From: Lysobacter enzymogenes
Lineage (GTDB): Bacteria; Pseudomonadota; Gammaproteobacteria; Xanthomonadales; Xanthomonadaceae
Assembly: GCF_900106525.1 (NCBI RefSeq)
Contig: NZ_FNOG01000005.1
Coordinates: 186,001-250,000, forward strand
DNA: 64,000 nt
Reading direction: 5' to 3'
Positions 13,201 to 22,600 of the stretch are shown here, in pieces. Position numbers and translations under genes: made by a program. Positions within the stretch are counted from its first letter, which is position 1, and each line of letters opens with the position of its first letter. The notes under the pieces are model-generated. The model did no database searches, was not told the origin of the DNA, and saw only the letters and a program-made list of their open reading frames with translations.

Positions 13201-16200
13201 GCGCGGCCTCGGCCGGCGCCGCCTGCAGCGCGATCAGTTGCGGCGCAAGCTCGGCCGCGCTCTGGTACTGGTACATCAGCTTGGGCGTGACCGCATAGCC
13301 GCGCTCGCGCAGGCGCGCGACCACTTGCAGGCTGCGGATCGAATCGCCGCCGAGGCGGAAGAAGCTATCGTGGATGCCGACTTCGCACTGCAGCACCTCG
13401 GCCCAGACCGCGCACAGGGCGCTTTCTTCCACGGTGCGCGGCGGCGTGCGCTCGGTTTGCGCCAACGCCGGCGGCGCCGGCAGGGCGCGACGGTCGATCT
13501 TGCCCGAAGCGTTGCGCGGCAAACGCGGCAGCGCGACGAACTGGGTCGGCACCATGTACGCGGGCAGGCGCTCGCTCAAGGCGCGGCGCCAGCGTTCGGA
13601 TTCGGTTTGATCCGAATCGGTTTGATTCAAATCGGCTTGGCCGAAACCGTCTTCGCCGGCGCGTTCCACCCACGCGACCAGACGCTGCGCGGCGCCCTCG
13701 CCGACCACGCCGGCGGCGGCCGCCCGCACCTGCGGCAACTGCCCCAGGCAATGTTCGATTTCTTCCAGCTCGATCCGGTAGCCGCGCAGCTTCACCTGGA
13801 AATCGGCGCGACCGAGGAACTGCAGCTCGCCGTCGTCGAGCAGGCGCACGCGGTCGCCGCTGCGATACATGCGCAGCGATTCGCCCGTCGGCAGGCGCAG
13901 CGGCGCGAAACGTCGTTCGCTGGCGGCCGCGTCGCCGCGGTAGCCCTCGGCCAGGCCGATGCCGCCGAGCGCGAGTTCGCCGCACACGCCGCGCGGCACG
14001 ATCCGCCCGTGCGCGTCGAGCACCGCGGCAATGCGTCCCGGAAACAGCTGCCCCAACGGTACCGGCCGCGATGCATCGATGGCCTGCACGCGGTGATAGT
14101 GGCTGGAGATGGTCGCCTCGGTTGGGCCATAGGCGTTGATCAGCGCACAGCGCCGGTCCAGGCCGAGTTCGAACCAGCGCTGCGCCAGCGCCACCGGCAG
14201 CACGTCGCCGCCGACCACTACGCAACGCAGGGCCAGGTCGCGCCAGTCGTCGGGGACGCTGGCCCGCACCAGTTCGTTGGCGTAGGCCGGGGCCAGGTCG
14301 GTCACGGTGATCGCGCGTTCGGAAAGGAACGCGAGCAGACGTCGGGGTTCCAGCAATTCGTCGGGGCGTGCGACCACGCAGGCGCCGCGGCTCCAGGCCG
14401 CGAGAATCTGCTCCAGGGTGGTGTCCACGGCGAGGCCGGCGACGTGCAGCACGCGGTCGTCCGCGCTCAGCGCCAGGGCCTCGGCCGCGGCGGCGATGTG
14501 CGCGGCCAAGGCGGCATGACCGACTTCCACGCCCTTGGGAACGCCGGTGGAGCCGGAGGTGTAGAGAATGTAGGCGAGCTGGTTCGGCGCAGCGTTCTCG
14601 CCTGAACCGTTTTCGTCCGCGCCGTCCGACTTCAATTCATCGACGGCGATGGCTACGCCTGGCGCGAACCCGGCCAGACTCTGTGCATCGGTCAACACCG
14701 CGTCGCAGCCGCTGGCGGCGACGACCTCGGCTCGACGCGCTTGCGGCCATTCGGGATCCAGCGGAACCACGCTCAGCCCGGCGCGCCACGCGCCCAGCAG
14801 CAGGCAGTACCAGTCCAGCCCGCGCGGCAGGCACAGCGCGACGCTGCGCGCTTGCGCGCCCAGGCGCCGGCGCAGGGCGGCGGCGCGCGCATCGGCGGCC
14901 GCGAGCAGTTCGCGATAGTTCAACCGGCCTTGCGCCGTTTCCAATGCGGCGTGCTCGGGAAATTCGCCCGCAGCGCGCGCGATCGCATCGACCACGTTGC
15001 CGACGGTTCGCGGCGCCGGTTCGCGCTTGTCGTCGAGCGCCAGTTCTTCCGCCGGCCACCGCCACGACAAGGCCGGCTCGTGCGGACGCTCCAGCATCGC
15101 CGCCAGCGCGACGAAGTAACGTTCGGCCCAACGCGCCACCGTCGCCGGGTTCCAAAGCGCGGTGTTGTACTCCCACACTGCGCTCATGCCGTCCGCACCG
15201 ACCAATACCTCCAGGGTCAGCTCGTGCTTGGCCACGTCCTCAGGCAGCGTCAACGCATGCGCCTGCACGCCGTGCAGGTCCAGGGCCAGGTCGGCGTCGT
15301 GGCGCAGCGCGAACATCAGCTGGAACAGCGGCGCATGGCGGCTGCTGCGTTCGACCTGAAGGGATTCGATCACGCGTTCCAGCGGCAGCGCCTGATGTTC
15401 CAGCGCGGCCAGTTGATGATCGCGGCAACGCGCGACCAGGCTGGCGAAGTCGGGATCGTCGTGCAGCTGCGTGCGCAGCACCACGGTGTTGACGAACAGG
15501 CCGACCAACGAATCCAGTTCCGGCCGCACCCGGCCGGCCACCGGGGTGCCGATCAGCAGGTCCTCGCCCGCGCCGCAACGCGCCAGCAGCGCGGCGAACG
15601 CGGCCTGCAGCACATGGAACGCGGTGGCGCGCGAGGCCTGGGCGTACGCGGCCACGCGTTCGGACAGGCCCGGCGGGAATGCCAGCCGCAGTTTGGCGCC
15701 GGATTGGCCGAGCACGGCCGGACGCTCGTGGTCCAACGGCAGCGCATGCAGATGCGGCGCGCCGCTCAGCGCCTCGATGTGATGGCGCAGCGACGCGTCG
15801 AGCCGGTCGAGCGTATCGCGTTGCCAGCGCGCGTAATCGCCGTACTGGCACGGCAACGGCGGCGCCGGCTCCGCGGCCAGACCGCATTCGACACGATAGG
15901 CGCGGCTCAGATCCTGAGTCAGCAGGCCCAGCGATACGCCGTCGCAGGCGATGTGATGCACCACCACTTGCAGCCAATGCCGGACGGGCCCGTCGCCCTG
16001 CCCGTCCAGGCGCAGCAACTGCATGCGCAGCGGACGCTGCCGTTGCAGGTCGAACGGCCGCAGGCGGAAACCTTCGACCAATGCGTCGATCTCGTCCTGG
16101 CCGCGTCCGCGCAGATCGGCGCTCTCCACCGCTGCGCCGCCGCCGGCTGCGACCGAGCCTTCGTCCTGGATGCAGCGATCGAGTACCTCGTGACGAATCA

Positions 16201-16603
16201 GCAAGCCTTGCACGGCGCGCTCCAGCGCCGCCGCGTCCAACTCGCCGCGCAGTTCGAACAGCGCCGCCAGATGGTAGGCATGGCCGCCGGGTTCGAATTG
16301 CTCCAGGAACCACAGCCGCTCCTGGCCCAGCGACAGCGGCGCGGGCGCTCCGGCCGGCGCGGGTTGGATCGGCTGTGCGCGCCAGTCCGCGTCCTGGGTC
16401 TGGCTCAGCAGCGTAATCAGCGCTTCGCGCTGGGCGACGATGTCGGCGCGCAGTTGCGCGTCCAGCGGCGCGCGCGTCGCCTTGTAGCCGAGCCGGCCGT
16501 CCTCGACGTGCAAGGCGACGCCGGCGGCGCGCGCGCGTTCGAGTACGGCGAGCGCGGCGAGTCCGGGCGCGGCGCCGGCAGCGGAAACTTCGGGGGCGAT
16601 CAT
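4253..16603 (-). CDS. Non-ribosomal peptide synthetase, second subunit, three modules (X2-Asp-Thr)
   Basis: A 4116-residue NRPS. The ATG at 16603 overlaps the stop of the upstream subunit as ATGA; the open frame extends further upstream, but that part is shadow sequence. Domains: TubC docking (about 10-65), LCL condensation (HHIACDGVS near 215), adenylation 1 (YTSGSTGVPKG near 681), carrier (LGGDSI near 1087), epimerase (HHLIVDAVSWR near 1265), DCL condensation (HHLIVDGWS near 1730), adenylation 2 (near 2185), carrier (LGGDSI near 2570), epimerase (HHLLVDAVSWG near 2752), DCL condensation (near 3215), adenylation 3 (near 3670), carrier (GGHSL near 4055). By-eye codes: module 1 D-T-E-D-V-G-A-I-S-K (two acidic residues, so probably a basic substrate), module 2 D-L-T-K-V-G-H-V-G-K (Asp), module 3 D-F-W-N-V-G-M-V-H-K (Thr). 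C-domain types agree with the E domains. The Asp module is a plausible client of the SyrP-like hydroxylase at 23338. Confidence 0.96.
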   Translation of the reverse strand: MIAPEVSAAGAAPGLAALAVLERARAAGVALHVEDGRLGYKATRAPLDAQLRADIVAQREALITLLSQTQDADWRAQPIQPAPAGAPAPLSLGQERLWFLEQFEPGGHAYHLAALFELRGELDAAALERAVQGLLIRHEVLDRCIQDEGSVAAGGGAAVESADLRGRGQDEIDALVEGFRLRPFDLQRQRPLRMQLLRLDGQGDGPVRHWLQVVVHHIACDGVSLGLLTQDLSRAYRVECGLAAEPAPPLPCQYGDYARWQRDTLDRLDASLRHHIEALSGAPHLHALPLDHERPAVLGQSGAKLRLAFPPGLSERVAAYAQASRATAFHVLQAAFAALLARCGAGEDLLIGTPVAGRVRPELDSLVGLFVNTVVLRTQLHDDPDFASLVARCRDHQLAALEHQALPLERVIESLQVERSSRHAPLFQLMFALRHDADLALDLHGVQAHALTLPEDVAKHELTLEVLVGADGMSAVWEYNTALWNPATVARWAERYFVALAAMLERPHEPALSWRWPAEELALDDKREPAPRTVGNVVDAIARAAGEFPEHAALETAQGRLNYRELLAAADARAAALRRRLGAQARSVALCLPRGLDWYCLLLGAWRAGLSVVPLDPEWPQARRAEVVAASGCDAVLTDAQSLAGFAPGVAIAVDELKSDGADENGSGENAAPNQLAYILYTSGSTGVPKGVEVGHAALAAHIAAAAEALALSADDRVLHVAGLAVDTTLEQILAAWSRGACVVARPDELLEPRRLLAFLSERAITVTDLAPAYANELVRASVPDDWRDLALRCVVVGGDVLPVALAQRWFELGLDRRCALINAYGPTEATISSHYHRVQAIDASRPVPLGQLFPGRIAAVLDAHGRIVPRGVCGELALGGIGLAEGYRGDAAASERRFAPLRLPTGESLRMYRSGDRVRLLDDGELQFLGRADFQVKLRGYRIELEEIEHCLGQLPQVRAAAAGVVGEGAAQRLVAWVERAGEDGFGQADLNQTDSDQTESERWRRALSERLPAYMVPTQFVALPRLPRNASGKIDRRALPAPPALAQTERTPPRTVEESALCAVWAEVLQCEVGIHDSFFRLGGDSIRSLQVVARLRERGYAVTPKLMYQYQSAAELAPQLIALQAAPAEAAPLVGEVGLSPIQRWFFDSAPAQPDRYHQYVALRLKQPLDAQHLAQVWDALWRRHDLLRASFERVDGQWRQQVAAPGPAPAIQAQDWRGAADLDARVDAAFARMQEATPLAGPLAALTHAHCDDGERLLVCAHHLIVDAVSWRLLLGELFDGLAALARGDAWTPSARGASYADYVEALRETDDAQRFDAGFWRELAAEPAQALPQDRPVALADARQSNVGRIVQTLDAGLTADLLERASEAYRCRTDELLLIALARALATRTGRNRLWLDRERHGRDVLDGRDWSSVLGWYTAVHPLPLDLGVADGPAQIGALKEQIRALARRGLDYMPLVASARIPALPAGQLLFNYHGVVDAGAHPAFEVEPRALASGNGAGNPPGALVEINARVHAGRLGLVWNYAGEAYDAATLEDWSQAFAAELAALVAHCLQPGTGALTASDLPQARLQADEFALLAAREDARAIEHAFPLTPLQRGVLLESLRGDGADPYFQQTVAELDGEIDAAALAQAWQETVRRQPMLRTAIVWEGLSVPHQVVLADAAAPWRTLDWSALDDAAQDAQLQRWLADDAAQGVDFAHAPLARMSLIGRGGGRYWLVWSIHHLIVDGWSTPLLVGEMLQRYTAGAQGATLRLPPAPGFQAYLDWRERQDLARQRGWWRERLSGYAGTVALPAPAAAAHHPVQREECERRLSAHDSERLRAFCRERGCTLSDLIAMVWGLANARYGNHDDVVLGVTRSGRPPELAGVESMVGVFINTLPLRLRIDAGQPALDLLSALRTQSLEVAENEAVGLGEILADSGLDADRLFASLLVVENFPAMAPAQLPFALRVRETRAANHYALTLRVSERECVRLEALLDAARVDRSAVAAMLDLAVAGLLRLLQRPDCRVAELLLGGDDAIQAPQPQRASSATAQSLLWQMPAQAVAVEEGAASWTYAQLRAAAGRIAGALDAVGVQPGAHVALCLPRTFAQLAAMAAVWHRGAAWLPLDPQHPDARQIAVLDDSGARVVVGWGAAPAWMPASVRWLDAESVLDAVSAYEEPPRVDVEADTPAYLIYTSGSTGTPKGVVVSQGNLAHYVAGVLPVLDLGEDASLATLSTVAADLGFTALFGALLSGRRVRLLPAELAFDAQALAAHLQAHPVDCLKIVPSHLAGLLAAGGGTAVLPRKCLVTGGEALTGALVQQVRALAPTLRIVNHYGPTETTVGILTCTVPDEWPVEQGVPVGYPLAGNEAWVLDRFGLPAPVGVAGELYLGGGNLSLGYWQRAEQTAERFVAHPFAPGRLLYRSGDLARLDSEGRIVYLGRGDHQVKIRGYRVELGEVEQVLAQLPGVEVAAVLALPGANGVLQLGACVQGSLEGVAEALAQRLPEYLCPTRWRAVESMPRLGNGKIDRQALAELLQQEDTDSSPEVIDETPVNEVLRELWQKLLGREHIGAHDNFFALGGDSILSLQLVARARQAGLALMPRQLYDHPTLAGLSAQVQASSPAPATVKPATEAEQSFGLTPIQHWFFEQALDQPAHWNMSLYLKLPGALDTAAFAAALADVAAAHPMLRARFQRDAAGQWQQTLGEWQADRFAHREADAGQREDLLAQWQAGLSFDDALLRVLALSDPQDGDTRVLFAAHHLLVDAVSWGVIVDDLQHAYAERRAGRSPALTAEACGFGAWQAALQQLPAATLDGWRSYWRAQAADVEAIALPWQDSENRYADTVHLHDRLERDWTARLLTQTARAYGNEPQEVFLTALALALRDGGDAATLWVEMEGHGRDDLGAGLDLSRTVGWFTARYPLALQLPAGEDLGAALRATKDRVRAVPDSGLGFGVLRYLHGELAELPVPQVCFNYLGQLRAGERDGWALCEEPDGGGRAGGNRRRHLLDVNAMLVDGELRLDWAWPQDAASREAMQALSRRYLAVLRELIACLQTAEPRPTLADLPLAGLDNAQLDALLAQHPQTQDVYPLAPLQEGLLFHSLLNAEADPYINQTTVALHGALDREAFVAAWQQVLERHPILRSGFAVQGLPSPRQLPHRQVSVPLAEQDWSGLEPAQARSRLSELQAQQREAGFDLAAPPLMRLALLRRSADEHWLVWTRHHLIVDGWSSALLLDEVWRLYAALRESRTPQLPAAPPFRDYLHWLRGQDEAAARAFWREQLTGLEPAALPEATEPAEGYASSTRRFDLTAASAWAQSHGLTANSLLQGALALVLQRYYGRDDFALGITIAGRPPELAGVERMLGVFINSVPLRVAPTGEAAPAPWLQALQRRNLDLRTHGYLPLAQIQRAGAADAVSPFDVLLVFENLPTESREERSGMRIEELDHRAHSNYPLMLTAIPDAGGLRIEAALDRSKLDGWLVEQMLDDLDFVLQQLPTLQRFDALPLLPSQTRSAAWTSRERYACTGSLVSRFADVAQRHPARIAVSAEDGELDYAALDRRSSQLAALLIRQGAGPGQRVGLCLPRGCDLLVALLAILKTGAAYVPVDPQAPAARRGFILEDSGVCLSVSQRALAIELPGTALCLDDPFTQAQLDAVEPGELPDVPVDAPAYLIYTSGSTGTPKGVVVTHRNVERLFTAATQTNRFSFDEHDVWSLFHSHAFDFAVWELWGAWLYGGRAVLVPEAVCRQPDAFLDLLAEHGVTVLNQTPSAFYALQSQAMRRDIALRVRTVVFGGEALEPSRLQAWRERYLQAELVNMYGITETTVHVSFHRLSDEDLQSPASRIGSALPDLAVHVLDSTGQPVPLGVVGELVVEGDGVAQGYWQRPELTAERFVERDGQRRYRSGDLGRYRADGSLEYRGRGDDQVKLRGYRIEPGEIAAKLASLPQVADAAVTVEGQGEGAWLMGYVVAADGAEPDPQSLREALRALLPDYMLPRLIQLLPALPLTANGKLDRKALPKPETQDRDEGALESASERRLAELWRQLLGGELPGRGAHFFARGGHSLLVVRLAEAIRAEFALAVPLKSLFEQPRLADQAALLDALAAPEPAAERADDTWESFEL
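13599..13643. repeat. Three degenerate 15-bp tandem repeats inside an A domain
   Basis: Three consecutive 15-bp units start at 13599, 13614 and 13629. The first two are nearly identical around TCGGTTTGAT and the third has diverged. On the coding (minus) strand they give the 5-residue pattern GQADL-NQTDS-DQTES at about residues 987-1001 of the second NRPS, in a variable stretch between the A8-like and A9-like motifs of adenylation domain 1. The units are less GC-rich than the surrounding gene and keep the frame, as expected of a slippage-expanded surface loop. Confidence 0.75.
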
Positions 16604-19600
16604 AGAAATCCTGATTCGATGACGGGTTCGGCGCCGGCGCTCGACGCGGTTGAGGCGGCCTGCAAGGCGTCGATCAACAAGGCCTGGTCGCGGATCGTGG
16701 TGGCGGCGAACAGCCGGCGCAGGTCCAGGCGCAGATCGAACTCCAGCGCGATCGCGCCGGCCAATCGGGTGGCCAGCAGCGAGTGGCCGCCGAGAGCGAA
16801 GAAGTCCTCGGTGACGCCGATCTGCTCGCGCTGGAACAATCGCTGCCACAGCGCCAGCAAGCGGCGCTCGCTGTCGCTGGCCGGGGCCAGCCGCACCTGC
16901 GGACGCAGCACTTGTTCGACCAAGGCCGCCAACGCGCGCCGGTCGACCTTGCGGCTGGCGCTTTGCGGCAACGTCGCCATGCATTCGATATGCGCCGGCA
17001 GCAGATGCGCCGGCAGGCGCAGGCGCAGCGCGTCGCGCAGCGCCGCCGGTTCGGCCCCGCCCTGCACGAACGCCACCAGGCAGGCGTTGTCCTGCCCCGG
17101 CCGATGCACCAGCGCGACCGCCTCAGCCACGCCCGGTTGCGCGCGCAGCGCCGCTTCCACTTCGCCCAGCTCGATGCGCAGGCCGCGGATCTTGACCTGG
17201 TGATCGCGCCGACCGAGAAACTCCAGGCGGCCGTCGCGGCGCTGGCGCACGCGGTCGCCGGTGGCGTACAGGCGCACGCCGGCCAACACGCCGCGCTCGG
17301 GCGTGCGGAACGCCGCCGCGGTTTTCTCCGGCAAGCCCAGATAGCCATCGGCGAGGTAATCGCCGGCCAGATGCAATTCGCCGACCGACTCCGGCGGACA
17401 CGGTTGCCCCGACCAGTCCAGCACATAGCACTGCGCGTGCGGCAAGGGATGGCCGAGCGCGATCGCGCGACCGGGTTCGTGGCGGTCGGCGGTGACGATC
17501 ACCGAGGCCTCGGTCGGGCCGTAGCCGTTGAGCAGTACGCGCCCGCGTCCCCAGCGCTCGGCCAGTTCGCTCGGGCACACGTCGCCGCCGAGCAGCAGAT
17601 AACGCAGCGCCGGCAACGACGGCGGCGGCAGCGGCGCGAACACGGCCGGCTGCGCCACCACGTGGGTGATCGCTTGTTCGGCCAGCAGTGCCAGCAAGCC
17701 TTCGCCGGAACGGGTCAGCTCGCGCTCGATCAGGTGCAGACAGGCGCCCTGGGTCCAGGCGCACAGCCATTCCAGCACCGACATGTCGAAGTGCAGCCCG
17801 GTGAACTGCAGCACGCGGTCGCCGGGGCCGGCCGGCAGCATCGCGTGCACCGCCTGCATCAAGCGCAGCGGGCCGCGGTGCGGCACCAGCACGCCCTTGG
17901 GTTGGCCGGTGGAACCGGAGGTGTAGATCACGTACGCCGGCGAGGACGCGTCGTGGCTGCGCACCGGATTGCTCTCAGGTTGCGCGGCGAGTTCGGCCAG
18001 CAGCGTGTCGCTGTCGAGATCGAGCGCGCGGCTGGCGCTGCCGTCGACACAGGCCAACCCCGCCCCGCGCGCCAGCGCGAAGCGGCAGCCCGCATCGGCC
18101 AGGATGAAGGCGATGCGTTCGTGCGGATGCTCCGGATCGATCGGCACATAGGCGCCGCCGGCCTTGAGCACGGCCAGCATCGCCACGGTGATGGCGACGC
18201 TGCGGTCGGCCACCAGCGCCACCCGCTCGCCCGAGGCCAGGCCGAGCGCGCGCAGATGATGGGCCAGCCGGTTGGCGCGGCGATTGAGTTCGTCGTAGCT
18301 CAGGCAGCGGCCGCCGCCGACCAGGGCCGGCTCGGCCGGATGCCGCTGTGCGCTGCGCTCGATGCAGTCGGCCAGCGAATCGGGCATGCGTTCGGGCACG
18401 AACGGCAACGCCGGTCCCTGCCCGCGCGCGCGCCACGTCGCCCATTGCGCCGGCGCGAGCAGGCCGATCTGCCCGACCGGCGTGTCGCTCAGGCTGGCGA
18501 CATCGCGCAACAGGTGCAGCCAGTCGGCGAGCACGCGCTCGACGAAATCGTCCGGCAACTGGCTGCGCTGGCTTTGCAGCAGCAGGTGCAGGCCGTCCTC
18601 TTCCGGGGTGATCTGCACCAGCAACGGCAGATTGGTCGCACTGGCGGCGTGCACCAATTCGTAGGCCAGCCCGCCGGGCAATTGCGCGCTGGTATCGAGC
18701 GGAATGTTCTCGATCACCAGCAAGGTCTGCAGCAGCGCCGCGCCGTTGGGGAAACCGGCCAGCTCGGCGATCCGCGCCAGCGGCAGGCGATCGTGCGCCT
18801 GCACCGCGAAACTCAGGTCGCGCGCCTGGCGGCACAGCTCGCCGAATTCGAGCCCGGCCTGCAATCGCAGGCGCATCGGTACGGTGTTGATGAACAAGCC
18901 GGTCATGCGCTCGGCCTGCGCCAGCGCCGGCGGCCGGCCGCTGACGGTCAGGCCGAAGCAGACGTCGGCGCTGTTGCTGTAGCGGCTCAGCAACAGCGCC
19001 CAGGCCGCTTGCAGCACGCTGGTCAGCGGCACCTGCAGGCGCGCGGCGCAGGCGCGCAACGCGTCGATCTCGGCGCGCTGCAGCCGCGCTTCGGTGAGGT
19101 AGCGGCCCTCGCCCGGCGTTGCCGGCACCGGCAGCGCTTCGCCGCCTTCGTAGTCGGCCAACTGCGCGCGCCAGAAGGTTTCCTCGCCCTGCACCGGTTG
19201 TGCGCCGAGCCAGCCGATGTAGTCGCGGTAACGCGGCGCCGGCGCCAATTCGGCGCCGGCGTACAGCGCGAACAGCTCCTGCAGCAGCACGGCCGCGCTC
19301 CAGCGGTCGATCACCAGATGGTGCACGGTCAGCACCAGCCAGGCCTGCGCCGGCCCGGCGCAGACCAGGTGCAGGCGCAGCAACCCGGGCTGCTCCAGCG
19401 CGAACGCGCTGGCGCGCTCGCGCTCGCACAAGGCCCACAGTTCGGCCTGGACCTGAGCGCTGTCGCGGCCGGACCAATCGTGCTCGTGCAGGCGCGGCGC
19501 GGCCTGCACCGGCAGCCACTGCACCGGCCGGCCGGCGTGATCCCAGTCGAAGCCAACGCGCAGGCTTTCGTGGCGTTGTTGCAGACCCGACCAGGCCGCG

Positions 19601-22600
19601 ATCAGGCGCTCGCGATCCAGCGGGCCGGTCAGGCTCAGCACCTGCTGGTTGAGGTACTGGCCCGAATCCGGCGCGGCCAAGGCCGCGAACAGCAGGCCTT
19701 CCTGCAACGGCGACAAGGGATAGGCATCGACCGCATCGGCGTGCGCCGCGCGCAGGCGCGCGCCCTCGGCGGCGTCGAGCAGGCCGAACGGCGCCCCCAT
19801 CGTCGACGCCGTCGGGTCGGACGCTGCGGCCGGTTCGGCGGTCGCGTCCGTAGTGCGATCCAGGTGTGCAGCCAGCGCCGACAGCGGGCGGTGTTCCAGC
19901 AACTCGGCCGGCGTCAGCGTCAAACCGGCCTGACGCGCGCGCGCGACCAGCTTCAGCGCGGCGATCGAATCGCCGCCGAGCTCGAAGAAATCCGCGTCGC
20001 CCTCGATGCTGTCGCGATCCAGCGCCTGCGCGCAGACCCGGCGCAGCAGCGCCTCGGTCGGCGACAGCGGCCGCAGCCGCTGCGCCAGTTCGCGCAGGCT
20101 GGCGGTTTCCACCAGTAGCGTCGGGGTCAGTTCGATCCCGTGCTTGCGTGCGCTGGCCACCAGGCGCAGCGCCAGGATCGAATCGCCGCCGAGGGCGAAG
20201 AACGAAGCGTCCGGCCCCAATACCGCCTGCGGAAACAGCGGCTGCCACAGCGCCGCCAGCTGCGCCTCGAACGGCGTCAGCGGCGCGGCCTGCGCCGTCT
20301 CCGCGGGCGTTGCGGCCTCGAGCAACGCCAGCAGCGCGGCGCGGTCGATCTTGCCGTTCGCGGTCACCGGCACCGCTTCCACCTGCAGGCAGCGCGCCGG
20401 CACCATGTAGTCGGGCAAGGCCGCGCGCAACGACGTCAGCGGATCGGCGTGGGCGCCGCGATAGAACGCGGCCAGCGCTTGCGCCCCGTTCGCGCTTGTC
20501 GTCGCCAGAACCACCGCCTGCTCGATGCCGGGCAGCGCGCGCAAGCGTTGTTCGACTTCGCCGGGTTCGACCCGATAGCCGCGGATCTTGACCTGATCGT
20601 CGGCGCGGCCGAGGAACACCAGTTCGCCGCCCGCCAGCCGCTGTACGCGGTCGCCGGTGCGGTAGACGCGCCGCGCCGGGTCCAGCGGATCGGGCAGGAA
20701 GCGTTCCGCGCTCAGCGCCTCGCGGCGCCAGTAGCCGCGCGCCACGCCGATTCCGCCGACGTACAACTCGCCGATCGCGCCCTGCGCCACCGGGCGGCCC
20801 TGCGCGTCGAGCACATAAGCGCGGTAATTCGGCAACGGCGCGCCGATCGCGACCGACGCGGTGCCGCGCGGCGCGCGTGCGGCATCGATGCAGGTCGCGC
20901 CGACCGTGGTTTCGGTCGGGCCGTAGTGGTTGAACACCCGGCATTGCGGCGCCAGTTCGCGCACGTGCTCGACCAGCGACCACGGCAAGGCCTCGCCGCC
21001 GAATACCAGCGCCTGCTTCGGCAGCAAGCGCTGCGGCCGTTCGGCGGCGAGCAGAGCTTGCAGGTGCGAAGGCACGATCTTGAGCACGTCGACGCGGTGC
21101 TGCTGCAAATGCTCGGCCAGCGCGTGCGGATCGCGCGCCAGCGCATCGCCGATCAAGCGCAGCGCGCGTCCGCTCAGCAAGGCGCCGAACAAGGCGGTAT
21201 GGCCGAGGTCGGCCGAGGCCGTGGCCAAGGTCGAGAACACCGCGTCGGCGGCCAGCGGCTGGTCCGCCTGCAATCGCGCCAGCACGCCTTCGACGTAGCC
21301 GCACAGATTGGCGTGGCTGACCGCCACGCCCTTGGGCTGTCCGGTCGAACCGGAGGTGTAGATCAGATAGGCGACGGCGTCGGGGTCGCGCGCGATGTCG
21401 CTCAGGCTAGCGCCGGCCAGCGTTTCAGGCGCGCGCCACGTCACTGCTGCGGGCAGCCACGACGGACGCGGGCCTTCGCCCAGGACCACGCCCGCACCGC
21501 TGTCTTCGACCATGTAAGCCAGGCGCTCGTCGGGCAGGCGCGGGTCCAGCGCCAGCCAAGCCTGCCCCGCGTACCACGCCGCCAGCATGGCGGCGATTTG
21601 CGCCTCGCCGCGCGGCAACGCCAGGCCGACCACGTCGCCGCCTTGCGCCTCCAGTCCCGTGGCCCAGCTGCGAGCGCGGGCGCGCAGTGCGGCGTAGTCG
21701 AGCTTGCGCTCGCCTTCGTGCAAGGCGATGCGCGCGCCCGGCGCGGCCTCGATGCGCTCGATCGCGTGGCGCGCGCCCGGCTCGATGGTTTCGCCGTGTT
21801 CGCCGGCTTGCCCGTGCCCGGCCCAGTCCAGCGCGTCGAGCGCTTGCGCCGGGTCGGCGACGATCCGCGCCAGCAGTGCGACATAGCCGTCCAGCCAGCC
21901 CGACACGGTCTGCACGCTGTACAGCGCGTCGCTGTAGCCGATCTGGCAGCGCAGTTCATCGCCGTTCTCGAACACGGTCAGGATCAGTTCGTGGGCCGCG
22001 CCGCGCATGCCCATGTGCAGCGTTTCCAGCGCCACCGCCTCGCCCCAGCCCAAGCGCGCCTGCGAGTAGGTGAAGAAATGCTGGAACAGCGGCGCGCGGT
22101 CGGAACGCCGCGGCAGCGCCAGATCGTCCAGCAAACGGGTCAGCGGATAGCGCTGACGGCGCAGGGACGCATCCATCTGCGCCTTCAATGATGCGGCGAG
22201 ATCGGCGAAGCCCTGTTGCGGATCGATGCTCGCGCGCACCGGTACCGGGTTGGCCAGATATCCGACCAAATGCCGGTGCCGCGCCGCGTGGCGTCCGAGC
22301 GTCGGCGTGCCGATCACGAAATCGGTCTGCCCGCTCAAACGCCACAGCCATAGCTGATAGGCGCCGAGCAGCACGATGTACGGGGTGACGCCGAGCGCGG
22401 AGGCGGTCGCGCGCACTTGCGCGCTCAGGTCCGGATCGAGCGCGCGCTCGATCCGCTCGCCGCTCCATTGCCGCAGCGGCGGACGGGCGAAATCGGTCGG
22501 CAGGTCGAGGCTGGCCGGCGCGTCGCGCAGCAGCGTTTGCCAGTAGCGAGCCGCATCTTGGCCGCGCTCGCTGTCGAGGTAGTTGGCGTTCTCGCGGCTC

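Noticed and set aside
10241-14605. Very long plus-strand open frame (about 1450 codons) opposite the second NRPS gene, and similar long frames at 360-4649, 14741-17203, 16783-20118 and 20140-22191.
   Set aside because: They are antisense to NRPS genes with intact domain motifs, have Arg/Gln/Ala-rich composition typical of shadow frames in high-GC DNA, and show no known motif or ribosome binding site.
16604-16984. Upstream extension of the second NRPS frame by 127 codons.
   Set aside because: It overlaps the end of the first NRPS, is Arg-rich and has no domain; the ATGA start at 16603 leads directly into the docking domain.
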